From NCBI GenBank assembly GCA_035532295.1, contig DATKRH010000058.1, positions 1 to 64,000 on the forward strand: a stretch of DNA of 64,000 nt, written 5' to 3'. Positions within the stretch are counted from its first letter, which is position 1, and every line of letters starts with the position of its first letter. A program made the translations under genes and the position numbers. Of this stretch, positions 16,959 to 24,240 are shown piece by piece. Under the pieces are notes generated by a model. The model saw nothing but the letters and a program-made list of their open reading frames with translations, was not told the origin of the DNA and did no database searches. This DNA comes from DASUBV01 sp035532295 (GTDB lineage: Bacteria > Actinomycetota > Actinomycetes > Streptosporangiales > Streptosporangiaceae).

Positions 16959-17798
16959 ATGCGCGTAGCCGCCCGCATGCTCGCATCGGGCACGGAGCTC
17001 GTCGAGGTCGACGGCCACCGAATCGCCCGCCTGCCCATGCCGCCTGGTGCGCCGCCCGCCGACTTCCAGAGCGCGACGCAGCGCCTCGGTGCCCTGCGGG
17101 ACTGGCCTGCTCCCGACCGCACCGGCTGGGAGGCAGCGCCAGGGGCTCAGTTCGGGCCGCCGGTCCGGCCGCAGGTCATCGTCGGCATCGGACTGAACTT
17201 CCTGCATCATGCCGCTGACCTCCAGGCGGCCCCGACCGAACTTCCCACCCTCTTCTTCAAGGGCGCCCATACGATCATCGGCCCCGGCGACGTCATCCCG
17301 CTGCCGGGACTCAGCCAGCGGGTGACGGCCGAAGCGGAGCTCGGCCTGGTGATCGGGAAACGAATGTATCAAGTCGACGCGGCTGATGCCCTTGGGTACG
17401 TTGCCGGTGGCTGCTGCGTTCTCGACCAGACCGCAGAGGATATTCTGCGGAAGGATTCGCGGCTGCTCACGCTCGCCAAGAACTTTCCCGGTTTCTTCGC
17501 CTTCGGCCCGGAACTAGTCTCCCTGGATGAGTTGGCGACGGATCCTGCAGGCCTGCGCGGCGTGCGGATCTCCACGTATCTCAACGGTGTCTGCGAGCGG
17601 ACGGCAACTGTTGCCGACATGCGCTTCGGGCCGGCCGAGCTGCTCGCATTCATCAGCCAGGTCATGCCGCTGGAATGCGGCGACATCGTCAGCACGGGAA
17701 CTCCGGGCGCGGTCGTGCTAGCGCCCGGTGACGTCATTGAATGCCGGGTGAGCGGGCTGCGGCCGCTCACCAATGTCGTGGGGCCAGCCAGCGGGTAG
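16959..17798 (+). CDS. Fumarylacetoacetate hydrolase (FAH) family protein, copy 2
   Basis: 279 residues; ATG one base after the TcuA-like stop. FAH signature: VIVGIGLNFLHHAAD, metal-binding VTAEAELGLVIGKRMYQ, CCVLDQTAEDILRKDSR, and MPLECGDIVSTGTPGAVVLAPGDVIECRV. It differs clearly from copy 1 (GLNFLHH against ALNYRDH; C-terminal loop differs), so the two probably act on different intermediates or one is a hydratase/isomerase. Last gene of the rightward operon, ending before the strong terminator at 17920. Confidence 0.88.
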   Translation: MRVAARMLASGTELVEVDGHRIARLPMPPGAPPADFQSATQRLGALRDWPAPDRTGWEAAPGAQFGPPVRPQVIVGIGLNFLHHAADLQAAPTELPTLFFKGAHTIIGPGDVIPLPGLSQRVTAEAELGLVIGKRMYQVDAADALGYVAGGCCVLDQTAEDILRKDSRLLTLAKNFPGFFAFGPELVSLDELATDPAGLRGVRISTYLNGVCERTATVADMRFGPAELLAFISQVMPLECGDIVSTGTPGAVVLAPGDVIECRVSGLRPLTNVVGPASG

Positions 17799-17919
17799 CG
17801 CGGGCGGGCTCGATCGGAGGCGGCCGCCGTCCGCCGGCCCCGTATCGGTTACTGTGAGAGCGGCATCTTCTGGACGGGGCCGTCTCGCCGTCGGGCCTCG
17901 TCGAGCAGACGCCATCAGG

Positions 17920-17960
17920 CCGGGGTGATCGTCACGAGCCAACCGTGACGATCACCCCGG
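17920..17960. terminator. Perfect 17-bp hairpin, bidirectional terminator between convergent operons
   Basis: Arms 17920-17936 and 17944-17960 are exactly complementary around a 7-nt loop (AGCCAAC). It sits between the stops of the FAH copy 2 gene (17798) and the ABC binding-protein gene (18021), which converge. There is no long U-tract, as is common in actinomycetes. Confidence 0.85.
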
Positions 17961-18020
17961 ATTGAGCGTGCCGTCAGCCGGCTCAGCTGAGCCGTGACCT
18001 AAGGCTGACGGTGCCGGTGC

Positions 18021-19304
18021 TTATGCGCCCTTAGGCGTTCCCTTCTCCAGCTGCGCCGCCGAAATGGTTCCGACGACCTGTTCGACCCCAGAGAGATCCG
18101 ACTTCACGAGCTGGTACGGGCCGAAGACATTATGGAACTGGTTATAGTCCATATTCCCGCTCGCGCCATCGTAATTGATGTCCTTTCCTGCTTTCACATC
18201 GGCCAGCGCCGTCTTGTAGTCGTACACAACGGTTCCTGGCGCCGTGGTAACTAGGGGAATGTCCTTGGCGTACGTAGGCCCGCTGGTCGATCCGGCCTTA
18301 TCAATTGCCAGGGCCAGCGCGATGGTGGCGTCGTATGCGTAGGTGGCGCTAGCCAGCGGCTGCTGACCGTGATAGTCCTGCTTGAAGTACTTCAGGAACA
18401 CGGGAGTAGCGGGCGACGTCGCCGTGGCGCCCTCGCAGGAGACGATTGCCTTATGGGCCACGGACGGCGTGACGGCCTTGATCCACTCAGCGGCCGCGCT
18501 GGTATCGCTCGCGACAATGGGGATGGCCAGGTTATCGATCTCCTTGAAGTCCTGCGTCATGACGGCAGCTGTCGGCGGCTCGATCTGGCTGAAAATTACC
18601 TGCGGCTTCGCCTGAACGACCTTGAGCACCTCGGATCGGTAGGAAGTAAGGCCGGGCGTCATCGTCTCGTTAGCCACGATGGTGCCGCCGCCCGCCTTGT
18701 AAGCTCCCTGGATGTAAGGAATGAAATCCTGCGCCGTGGTGATGCTAGACATCATGAAGGCGGCCCGCTTATAGCCCTGCTGCAGCGCATACAGGGCCAT
18801 CGCGACCCCTTCCTGCAAGTCAGACGGGCTGTCGCGCCACAGCATCGGGTCTGTGGTGTTATCGAACGCAGTGTCACCGCCTTCGAATTCGAAAGGAATA
18901 CGATTGTCGTCCAGGACACGCTGGACTGAACCGATCTCCAGGCCTCCTGGACCGATGATCCCGACCGGATGACTTGACGCAATCATGTGCTCGGCGGCGG
19001 GCACGGCGTCCACCGGGTCCCCGAGGGTGTCTGCATGCACAATCTGCAGCTTGCGGCCCAGAATTCCGCCCGCGGCATTGATCTCCGTCATGGCGACCGT
19101 CACTCCCTGCAGCGCGGCCTCGCCGACCGAGGCGTACGCTCCGGTGAACGGATGGAGCACGCCAAAGGTAATGGTCCCGGAGCCGGAGCCGGATCCGGCT
19201 CCGGACGTGCCCGATGAACAGGCTGCGAGCAGAGCTAGCGCCGCCGCCAACGTGACGCTTATGCGCACGTGCGGTGCCAGCAGTGGGTTCGAGCGCGTTC
19301 TCAT
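18021..19304 (-). CDS. Branched-chain amino acid-type ABC transporter substrate-binding lipoprotein
   Basis: 427 residues. Signal with lipobox (ALALLAAC, then SSG), a Ser/Gly-rich linker, then a type I periplasmic binding fold (ITFGVLHPFTGAYASVGEAALQGVTVAMTEINAAGGILGRKLQIVHAD). The family binds Leu/Ile/Val but also many amides, urea and aromatic or short organic acids. Last gene of the leftward liv-type operon, 60 bp after livF. GGAG precedes the ATG. Given the neighbouring enzymes it probably captures the growth substrate of the locus rather than an amino acid (inference). Confidence 0.92.
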   Translation of the reverse strand: MRTRSNPLLAPHVRISVTLAAALALLAACSSGTSGAGSGSGSGTITFGVLHPFTGAYASVGEAALQGVTVAMTEINAAGGILGRKLQIVHADTLGDPVDAVPAAEHMIASSHPVGIIGPGGLEIGSVQRVLDDNRIPFEFEGGDTAFDNTTDPMLWRDSPSDLQEGVAMALYALQQGYKRAAFMMSSITTAQDFIPYIQGAYKAGGGTIVANETMTPGLTSYRSEVLKVVQAKPQVIFSQIEPPTAAVMTQDFKEIDNLAIPIVASDTSAAAEWIKAVTPSVAHKAIVSCEGATATSPATPVFLKYFKQDYHGQQPLASATYAYDATIALALAIDKAGSTSGPTYAKDIPLVTTAPGTVVYDYKTALADVKAGKDINYDGASGNMDYNQFHNVFGPYQLVKSDLSGVEQVVGTISAAQLEKGTPKGA

Positions 19305-19364
19305 AGCATTGTTCTCCTATTCGCCGTCGTTCTCCGTGATTAATAGCGAGGCAGCAGCGCAAGC

Positions 19365-20093
19365 TCAGGCTCCCCCGCCGATATAAAGCGCAACCACCTC
19401 CTCATCGTTCAGAAGTTGCGCAGGGGAGCCGGAGAGACGGTTCTTGCCGAGCACGAGAACGTATGCCCAGTCGGCGTACGTCAATGTCCGGCGGGTATTC
19501 TGCTCGACTACCAGCACCGCGACGCCGGTCTCCCGAACCTGCACAATGTGCTCCCAGACGGCAGACTCGAACTTCGGCGCCATGCCAGCAGTAGGCTCGT
19601 CCACCAGCAGGACTTTGGGGTCAGACATCAGGCCCCGAGCCATGGCCAGCATGTTGCGCTGGCCACCGCTCAGTGTCCCGGCTGGCCGGCGCGCGGCGGC
19701 CCGCAGGTCGGGAAAGAGCACGTAGAGTTCTTCAATCCTCGCCTTCACGCCGGACTTGCGGGTATAGCCGCCCATCTCGAGGTTCTCGACGACCGACAGG
19801 GATGGGAAGACATTGGCGACCTGCGGGACATAGGCCATCCCTCGCGAAACGAGCTTGTTGGCGGTCAGCCCGGTCGTGGCGTTCCCGCAAACCTTGATTT
19901 CACCAGCTGAGGGCCGGATTACTCCCGCGATCGCCTTCATCAGCGTCGACTTGCCGGCACCGTTAGGCCCGACAATCGCTGTGATGGCCCCTGGCCTGGC
20001 CTCGATGGAGATTCCCTCGATGATCGGGGGCCCGCCATAGCCGGCGGTAAGATCTTTGACGGTGAGGTAGGGCTCGTCAGGCATCGGCGACAT
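19365..20093 (-). CDS. livF: ABC transporter ATP-binding protein (LivF type)
   Basis: 242 residues. Walker A GPNGAGKST, ABC signature LSGGQRNMLAMARGL, Walker B KVLLVDEPTAG and switch-His region VVEQNTRR are all intact. The short C-terminus fits LivF. It starts inside the end of the LivM-LivG fusion gene (17-bp overlap), so translation is coupled. One of the two ATPases powering the importer; the other is the fused LivG domain. Confidence 0.94.
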   Translation of the reverse strand: MSPMPDEPYLTVKDLTAGYGGPPIIEGISIEARPGAITAIVGPNGAGKSTLMKAIAGVIRPSAGEIKVCGNATTGLTANKLVSRGMAYVPQVANVFPSLSVVENLEMGGYTRKSGVKARIEELYVLFPDLRAAARRPAGTLSGGQRNMLAMARGLMSDPKVLLVDEPTAGMAPKFESAVWEHIVQVRETGVAVLVVEQNTRRTLTYADWAYVLVLGKNRLSGSPAQLLNDEEVVALYIGGGA

Positions 20094-22029
20094 TCACCTG
20101 TCCCAGGTAGGCATCGACGACGTCCTGGTTAGCGCGCAGCTCCGACATGGAGCCTTCCGCGATGCACGTGCCCAGGGCCATCACGATGACGTGATCGCAG
20201 AGACTCTCGAGGAACGCCAGATTGTGCTCGACCATCAGCACCGTGACACCGCCATTCACCATATTCCTGATCAACTCGGCCATCCGCTGCCGCAGAACCG
20301 GATTAACCCCGGCCTGGGGCTCGTCCAGCAACACCAAGCGCGGGCTGGCGGCCGCCAGCCGGGCGAATTCCAGCAGCCGCTTCTGGCCGCCGCTCAGGTT
20401 CCCGGCCGGCTCGTCCTTCAGCCCCAGCAGCCCGACCTCGTCGAGTAGCGCTCGGGCGCGTATCCGGTCAGCGGACTCCGCCGCGCGCAGGCGGCCGGGC
20501 GTGATCAAGCCGCGCCAGATAGCCTCCCGCCCGGCTATCGGCATGGAGAGCAGCATGTTCTCCATCACTGTCAGGCCCGGCCATTCCCGGGGCGTCTGAA
20601 AGCTGCGCATGAGGCCGAGCCGGCTGATGGCGTGGGCGGACTTTCCCGCGATGCTCTGCCCGGCGAACGTGATCGTGCCTGAGTCCGGGGATTCAAAGCC
20701 CGAGATCAGATTGATCATGGTGCTCTTGCCGGCGCCGTTCGGGCCGATCAGTCCCGTCAGCGATCCCCCGGCCACCGAGAGGCTGGCGCCGTTGACGGCC
20801 TTGACGCCACCAAAGGCCTTCGTCAGGCCGGTCACCTCCAGCCCGATCACGCTCGGGGTAGGCGCGGATGGGGTAGGCGCGGATGGGGTAGGCGCGGATA
20901 GCTGTACAGCACGCACGCTGACCGTCCCGTCGCCCTGGGCTCGCTCTGCCGCGGCGCTGCCTTCCAGCGCCTCCACCTGGACCTGCCGCGCGGCCACCGC
21001 TTGCGGGGACGGCTCTGCCTGCTGAGCCGCTCGCCCGCGCTGGGGCGCCCAGGCAAGTGCCCGGCGGCGTGGTGCCGGGCCGCCCACCGCTACCAGCCGG
21101 TCCCTGGCGCGCCGCTCGGGAAGGATGCCCTGCGGCCGCCACCACAGCACCGCCGTGATCAGCAGTCCGATCAATACCAGGCGGATCGCGTCAGAACTGG
21201 AGGCGTTGTTGCCGAGCTGCGGGACGTACCTCGTTACCTCCTGTACTCCGACCTCGACAAAGAACGTGCCAATGACGGCTCCGATAGCGTTCCCGGTACC
21301 GCCGATGAAAATAGACGCATAGATCAGGAACGTTTCCTGCGGAGTCCAGCCGTAAGGATTGAAGGCAGTAATATAGGCCGCCAGCAGCGCGCCGCCCAGG
21401 CCTGCGACGCAGCCCCCCAGGATGTAGGCCTTGAGCTTGAGCACGTATACGTTCCGGCCGAAGGCCGCCGAGGCGGTGTCGTCCTCGCGAACCGAGCGGA
21501 CAGCCCGGCCGAAAGGGCTGTTGTACAGCCGCTGGAGCACCAGGAGGCACAGGACGAGGAAGACGACGCTGAGCGCCAGGAAGTTGCCGCCATTCAGGCC
21601 GAACGGGGGTGCCGTGGAGAGCGGCTGCGGCATCCCGAAGAGCCCTTCATACCCGTCGAACAGCGGCGTGTACTGGCCGATGACAAGGGCAAGGATCAGC
21701 GCGAACGCCAGGGTGGTGATGCCGAAGTAGTCATCGCGAAGCTTTCTGAGCGCCACGGCGCCCACCGCGGCCGACAATAGGCCGGTCACGACGATGGCGG
21801 CGATGACGCCGACTAGAAAGGGCGCCTTCAAGCCGAGTATGTAGCCGCTCGGCGCCGGCAGGGTGTTCGGCGGCAGGGTGAAGACGGCGTAGATGTAAGC
21901 ACCCACCGCGACGAACGCGAAGAGCGCGATGTCGAACTCGCCTGCCCATCCCCAGCGGACGTTAAGCGCAAGAGTGACGATCGAGAGAATGACACCGGTG
22001 CTCGCGAGGCCGATCAGGTACTGGCTCAT
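20077..22029 (-). CDS. Fused LivM permease - LivG ATPase of branched-chain-type ABC importer
   Basis: 650 residues. Residues 1-310 form a LivM permease with about ten hydrophobic segments (VGAYIYAVFTLPPN, DYFGITTLAFALI, FGRAVRSVREDDTASAAFGRNVY). Residues 311-395 are a charged and Pro/Ala-rich linker with three SAPTP units. Residues 396-650 form a LivG ATPase with GPNGAGKST, LSGGQKRLLEFARL, LVLLDEPQAGVNP and LMVEHNLAFLESLCDHVIVM. Fusion puts membrane and motor domain at 1:1. Overlaps livH upstream by 4 bp and livF downstream by 17 bp. Confidence 0.93.
   Translation of the reverse strand: MSQYLIGLASTGVILSIVTLALNVRWGWAGEFDIALFAFVAVGAYIYAVFTLPPNTLPAPSGYILGLKAPFLVGVIAAIVVTGLLSAAVGAVALRKLRDDYFGITTLAFALILALVIGQYTPLFDGYEGLFGMPQPLSTAPPFGLNGGNFLALSVVFLVLCLLVLQRLYNSPFGRAVRSVREDDTASAAFGRNVYVLKLKAYILGGCVAGLGGALLAAYITAFNPYGWTPQETFLIYASIFIGGTGNAIGAVIGTFFVEVGVQEVTRYVPQLGNNASSSDAIRLVLIGLLITAVLWWRPQGILPERRARDRLVAVGGPAPRRRALAWAPQRGRAAQQAEPSPQAVAARQVQVEALEGSAAAERAQGDGTVSVRAVQLSAPTPSAPTPSAPTPSVIGLEVTGLTKAFGGVKAVNGASLSVAGGSLTGLIGPNGAGKSTMINLISGFESPDSGTITFAGQSIAGKSAHAISRLGLMRSFQTPREWPGLTVMENMLLSMPIAGREAIWRGLITPGRLRAAESADRIRARALLDEVGLLGLKDEPAGNLSGGQKRLLEFARLAAASPRLVLLDEPQAGVNPVLRQRMAELIRNMVNGGVTVLMVEHNLAFLESLCDHVIVMALGTCIAEGSMSELRANQDVVDAYLGQVNVADA
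20855..20899 (-). repeat. Three perfect 15-bp repeats in the LivM-LivG linker
   Basis: Three exact copies of a 15-bp unit encode the SAPTP repeats of the interdomain linker (about residues 377-392). Being in frame, copy-number change would alter linker length without breaking either domain. Confidence 0.92.
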
Positions 22030-22919
22030 GCTGTCGCTCCAGCTGCGCCGGCCGCTCTTGGCGCGGCGAAGATCCCGTTCGGCCGCAGCAGCAGCGTGAG
22101 GATGAGGAGGCCGAAAGCAACGACCTCCTTATAGGAGGCTGGTATATACAGCGCACTGATCTCCATGGCCACGCCGATAACTATTGCGCCTGCCATCGCG
22201 CCGTACGGCTTGCCGATCCCGCCCAGGATGGCCGCGGCGAAGATCACCAGGAGATAGCCCTGCCCTAGGGTCGGCGTCAGGGTCCCGGAGCTGACGCCGA
22301 GCAGGAACCCGGCGAAGCCCGCGATCAGGCCATCAAGAAGCCAGGTAACCTGGACAATTCGCTCGCTGTTAATTCCCGTTACCTGAGCCAGGTCCTTGCT
22401 GTCAGCGACCGCGCGCTGCGCCTTGCCGAACTTGGTGTACTTCAGCAGGACGTGAACCGCGATCATAACGACGATGGCGGCGGCGATCGTGAACAGATTG
22501 AGCCCGGTGAGCAGGAATGGTCCGATCTTGTGCGGCGGACTCGGGGGCAAGCGGTAGGCGAGGCTGTTGCCGGTAAAAAACAGCAAGATGAGGTTCTGGA
22601 TAATCAAGCTGGCGGCGATCGTCAGAATGAACAGGATGAGCAGCTTCGGCCTTCGCCGGGCGAACGGCTGCAGCAGGAGGACATTCATGAGATATGCCAC
22701 GGCGCCTCCGACGAGGGCCGCCGCCAGAGCTTCTAGGTAGATGTTGCTGATGTGCTGGTTGACAACATAGGCGGCGTAGGCGCCCGCCGTAAGGATCTCA
22801 CCGTGAGCAAAGTTCGGAATGCGGGCCACGCTCATCTGCAGTGAGAGCGGCACAGTTGCCAGCGCAAGGATTGATGCGGTGACTAGTCCGAATCCGACTC
22901 CGAGCATCAAGTTACTCAT
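22026..22919 (-). CDS. livH: Branched-chain-type ABC transporter permease (LivH)
   Basis: 297 residues from ATG 22919, which has GAGAAGG just upstream; the longer upstream reading frame lacks such a site and adds 50 unrelated residues. Eight or so hydrophobic segments; LivH features include VARIPNFAHGEILTAGAYAAYV near residue 30 and AQRAVADSKDLAQVTGINSERIVQVTWLLDGLIAG, the ATPase-contact loop. First gene of the leftward importer operon, preceded by a leader of about 310 nt and the promoter with operator site B. Confidence 0.92.
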   Translation of the reverse strand: MSNLMLGVGFGLVTASILALATVPLSLQMSVARIPNFAHGEILTAGAYAAYVVNQHISNIYLEALAAALVGGAVAYLMNVLLLQPFARRRPKLLILFILTIAASLIIQNLILLFFTGNSLAYRLPPSPPHKIGPFLLTGLNLFTIAAAIVVMIAVHVLLKYTKFGKAQRAVADSKDLAQVTGINSERIVQVTWLLDGLIAGFAGFLLGVSSGTLTPTLGQGYLLVIFAAAILGGIGKPYGAMAGAIVIGVAMEISALYIPASYKEVVAFGLLILTLLLRPNGIFAAPRAAGAAGATA

Positions 22920-23230
22920 GTGCCTTCTCTGACCTTCGGTAGACCTCGCGAACAGGTTGCGGCGGTGCTGGACAAGCCCAGTGCCGCGGAGATTGGGGCA
23001 GGAGATTGGGGCACTAGGCCTGTCATGGCGGGGCGGGCTCTGGGCGGAGCGAAGCGCTCGGCCCGGCACTGCCCGGCAGGCAGGCCGAGAGAAGGTGCTT
23101 TCGGGTAGGTCTCACCTGATCCCTCCGCGACGGCTACATGTGCTCTCCGTGCATGCCGGGCCGGGGATAAGGAGCCGTCTCGGGTGGCCGGCGGAACCGA
23201 AAAGCGATCTTGAATCCGAAACGTAGCAAG

Positions 23231-23259
23231 AACGTATACCGCGGTATGCACTGCGTCAA
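23231..23259 (-). promoter_or_regulatory. liv-operon promoter with candidate GntR operator (site B)
   Basis: Minus strand: TTGACG (23254-23259), 17 bp, TACGTT (23231-23236). The spacer is filled by GTATACCGCGGTATGC (23234-23249), an inverted repeat of GTATAC around 4 bp. It matches site C at 13 of 16 and site A at 12 of 16 positions. A repressor bound here would block RNA polymerase on the importer operon and may also act on the GntR gene, whose -10 (TATAAT) lies about 48 bp away. Confidence 0.68.
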
Positions 23260-23296
23260 GGTTCTAGGACACGGGTCGTGATGCCACCGTAAAGCC

Positions 23297-23302
23297 TATA
23301 AT
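23297..23302 (+). promoter_or_regulatory. -10 box of the GntR gene
   Basis: A perfect TATAAT; the -35 region 17-18 bp upstream is poorly matched. Transcription would start near 23309, which rules out the ATG at 23301 as the start of the regulator. Confidence 0.5.
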
Positions 23303-23519
23303 GCGAACATATGTCATATTACGGCCGGATGTCCACCATGTGAACGCCGCCGGCGCCCCGGCCCGGGGCGCCGGGTTTCCCGGCGGCGACCTCATGCGGC
23401 GGCGAGATCAGGATTGCCTGCCGGGGCTAGCTACATCTCGTATGATGCGGGCAAACACCGCCCGCGTGGGCCGGCGACGCTGGTGCGCGACAGGGGTTCG
23501 CGGGAAGGACGGCTCCCAA

Positions 23520-24155
23520 GTGCCATCGCTCTATCACCAGTTGCTTGAGGAAGTCCTGCAGGGTGACCTGCGGCCTGGCGAGGTGCTGGTGGAGTCAGCT
23601 CTCGGCAAGCGCTTCGGTGTCAGCCGGACTCCGATCCGCGAGGCGCTGCGCATGCTGGAACAGGACGGCGTGCTCGAGCGTGTCAACCGCGGCATGCGAG
23701 TCCGGCAGACGAGCGCCGAGGAGGTGCTCGAGATCTACGGGGTCCGCGCGATCCTGGAAGCGGCCGCCGCCCGGGACGCCGCCGCCCGCCGCACGGACTA
23801 CGACCTTGCCACCCTGGACCGGATTCTGCGCAGCATGAGCGAGGCCAAGAACGCCACGCCGGAAGTGATGGCCGGCATCAACCGATCGTTCCATCGAGCG
23901 ATCTGGCAGGCCGCCAGGAATCGCACTCTCGCCGATCTGCTGGAGCGGCTGGCCGTCCACCTCCGACGGTATCCGGCCACGACCTATACGCGCGCCGGCC
24001 GGTGGGAAGATGCGCTGGAGGAGCACCAGACGCTACTGGAGGCGATCCGCCAGGGAGACGCCGATGCGGCTGGCGACGTAGCCGAGAGGCATATGTGGGC
24101 GTCCCGAAACGTCCGGCTAGACATGCTCCGTGATGGCATGGACGATTTATCCTGA
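23520..24155 (+). CDS. GntR-family transcriptional regulator with FCD ligand domain
   Basis: 211 residues from GTG 23520, which has GGAAGGA about 10 bases upstream and starts just before the fold (LYHQLLEEVLQGDLRPGEVLVES). The winged helix reads LGKRFGVSRTPIREALRMLEQDGVLERVNRGMRV. The C-terminal all-alpha FCD domain shows DYDLATLDRIL, NRSFHRAIWQAARNRTL, EEHQTLLEAIRQGD and AERHM, holding the usual metal-binding His residues. FCD regulators sense small organic acids. It stands between the importer operon and the ThDP operon, and is the obvious candidate to bind sites A, B and C. Longer starts (for example ATG 23443) are possible. Confidence 0.9.
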   Translation: MPSLYHQLLEEVLQGDLRPGEVLVESALGKRFGVSRTPIREALRMLEQDGVLERVNRGMRVRQTSAEEVLEIYGVRAILEAAAARDAAARRTDYDLATLDRILRSMSEAKNATPEVMAGINRSFHRAIWQAARNRTLADLLERLAVHLRRYPATTYTRAGRWEDALEEHQTLLEAIRQGDADAAGDVAERHMWASRNVRLDMLRDGMDDLS

Positions 24156-24173
24156 TTTGCCGCTAAAGACTCG

Positions 24174-24222
24174 TTGACACTGCCCAAGGTTGCGTTGTAC
24201 CGTGCTGTACACAACGGTATGC
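24174..24222 (+). promoter_or_regulatory. Promoter of the ThDP-ALDH-MmgE operon with candidate GntR operator (site C)
   Basis: TTGACA (24174-24179), 18 bp, TACCGT (24198-24203). GTACACAACGGTATGC (24207-24222) covers the expected start point. It matches site B at 13 of 16 positions. The leader to the ATG at 24241 is about 30 nt. Confidence 0.65.
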
Positions 24223-24240
24223 AATCGAAATGAGGCACCT

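Larger units (their letters stand above)
22920..23519. other. Long divergent leader region between livH and the GntR gene
   Basis: 600 bp without a supported gene. From left to right: livH Shine-Dalgarno; two adjacent 13-bp direct repeats GGAGATTGGGGCA (22988-23013); a stem-loop with arms CTCGGCC (23057-23063) and GGCCGAG (23083-23089); the liv promoter and operator B (23231-23259); a perfect TATAAT (23297-23302) for the rightward GntR transcript; and the GntR leader. Reading frames here show no domain. Confidence 0.6.
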
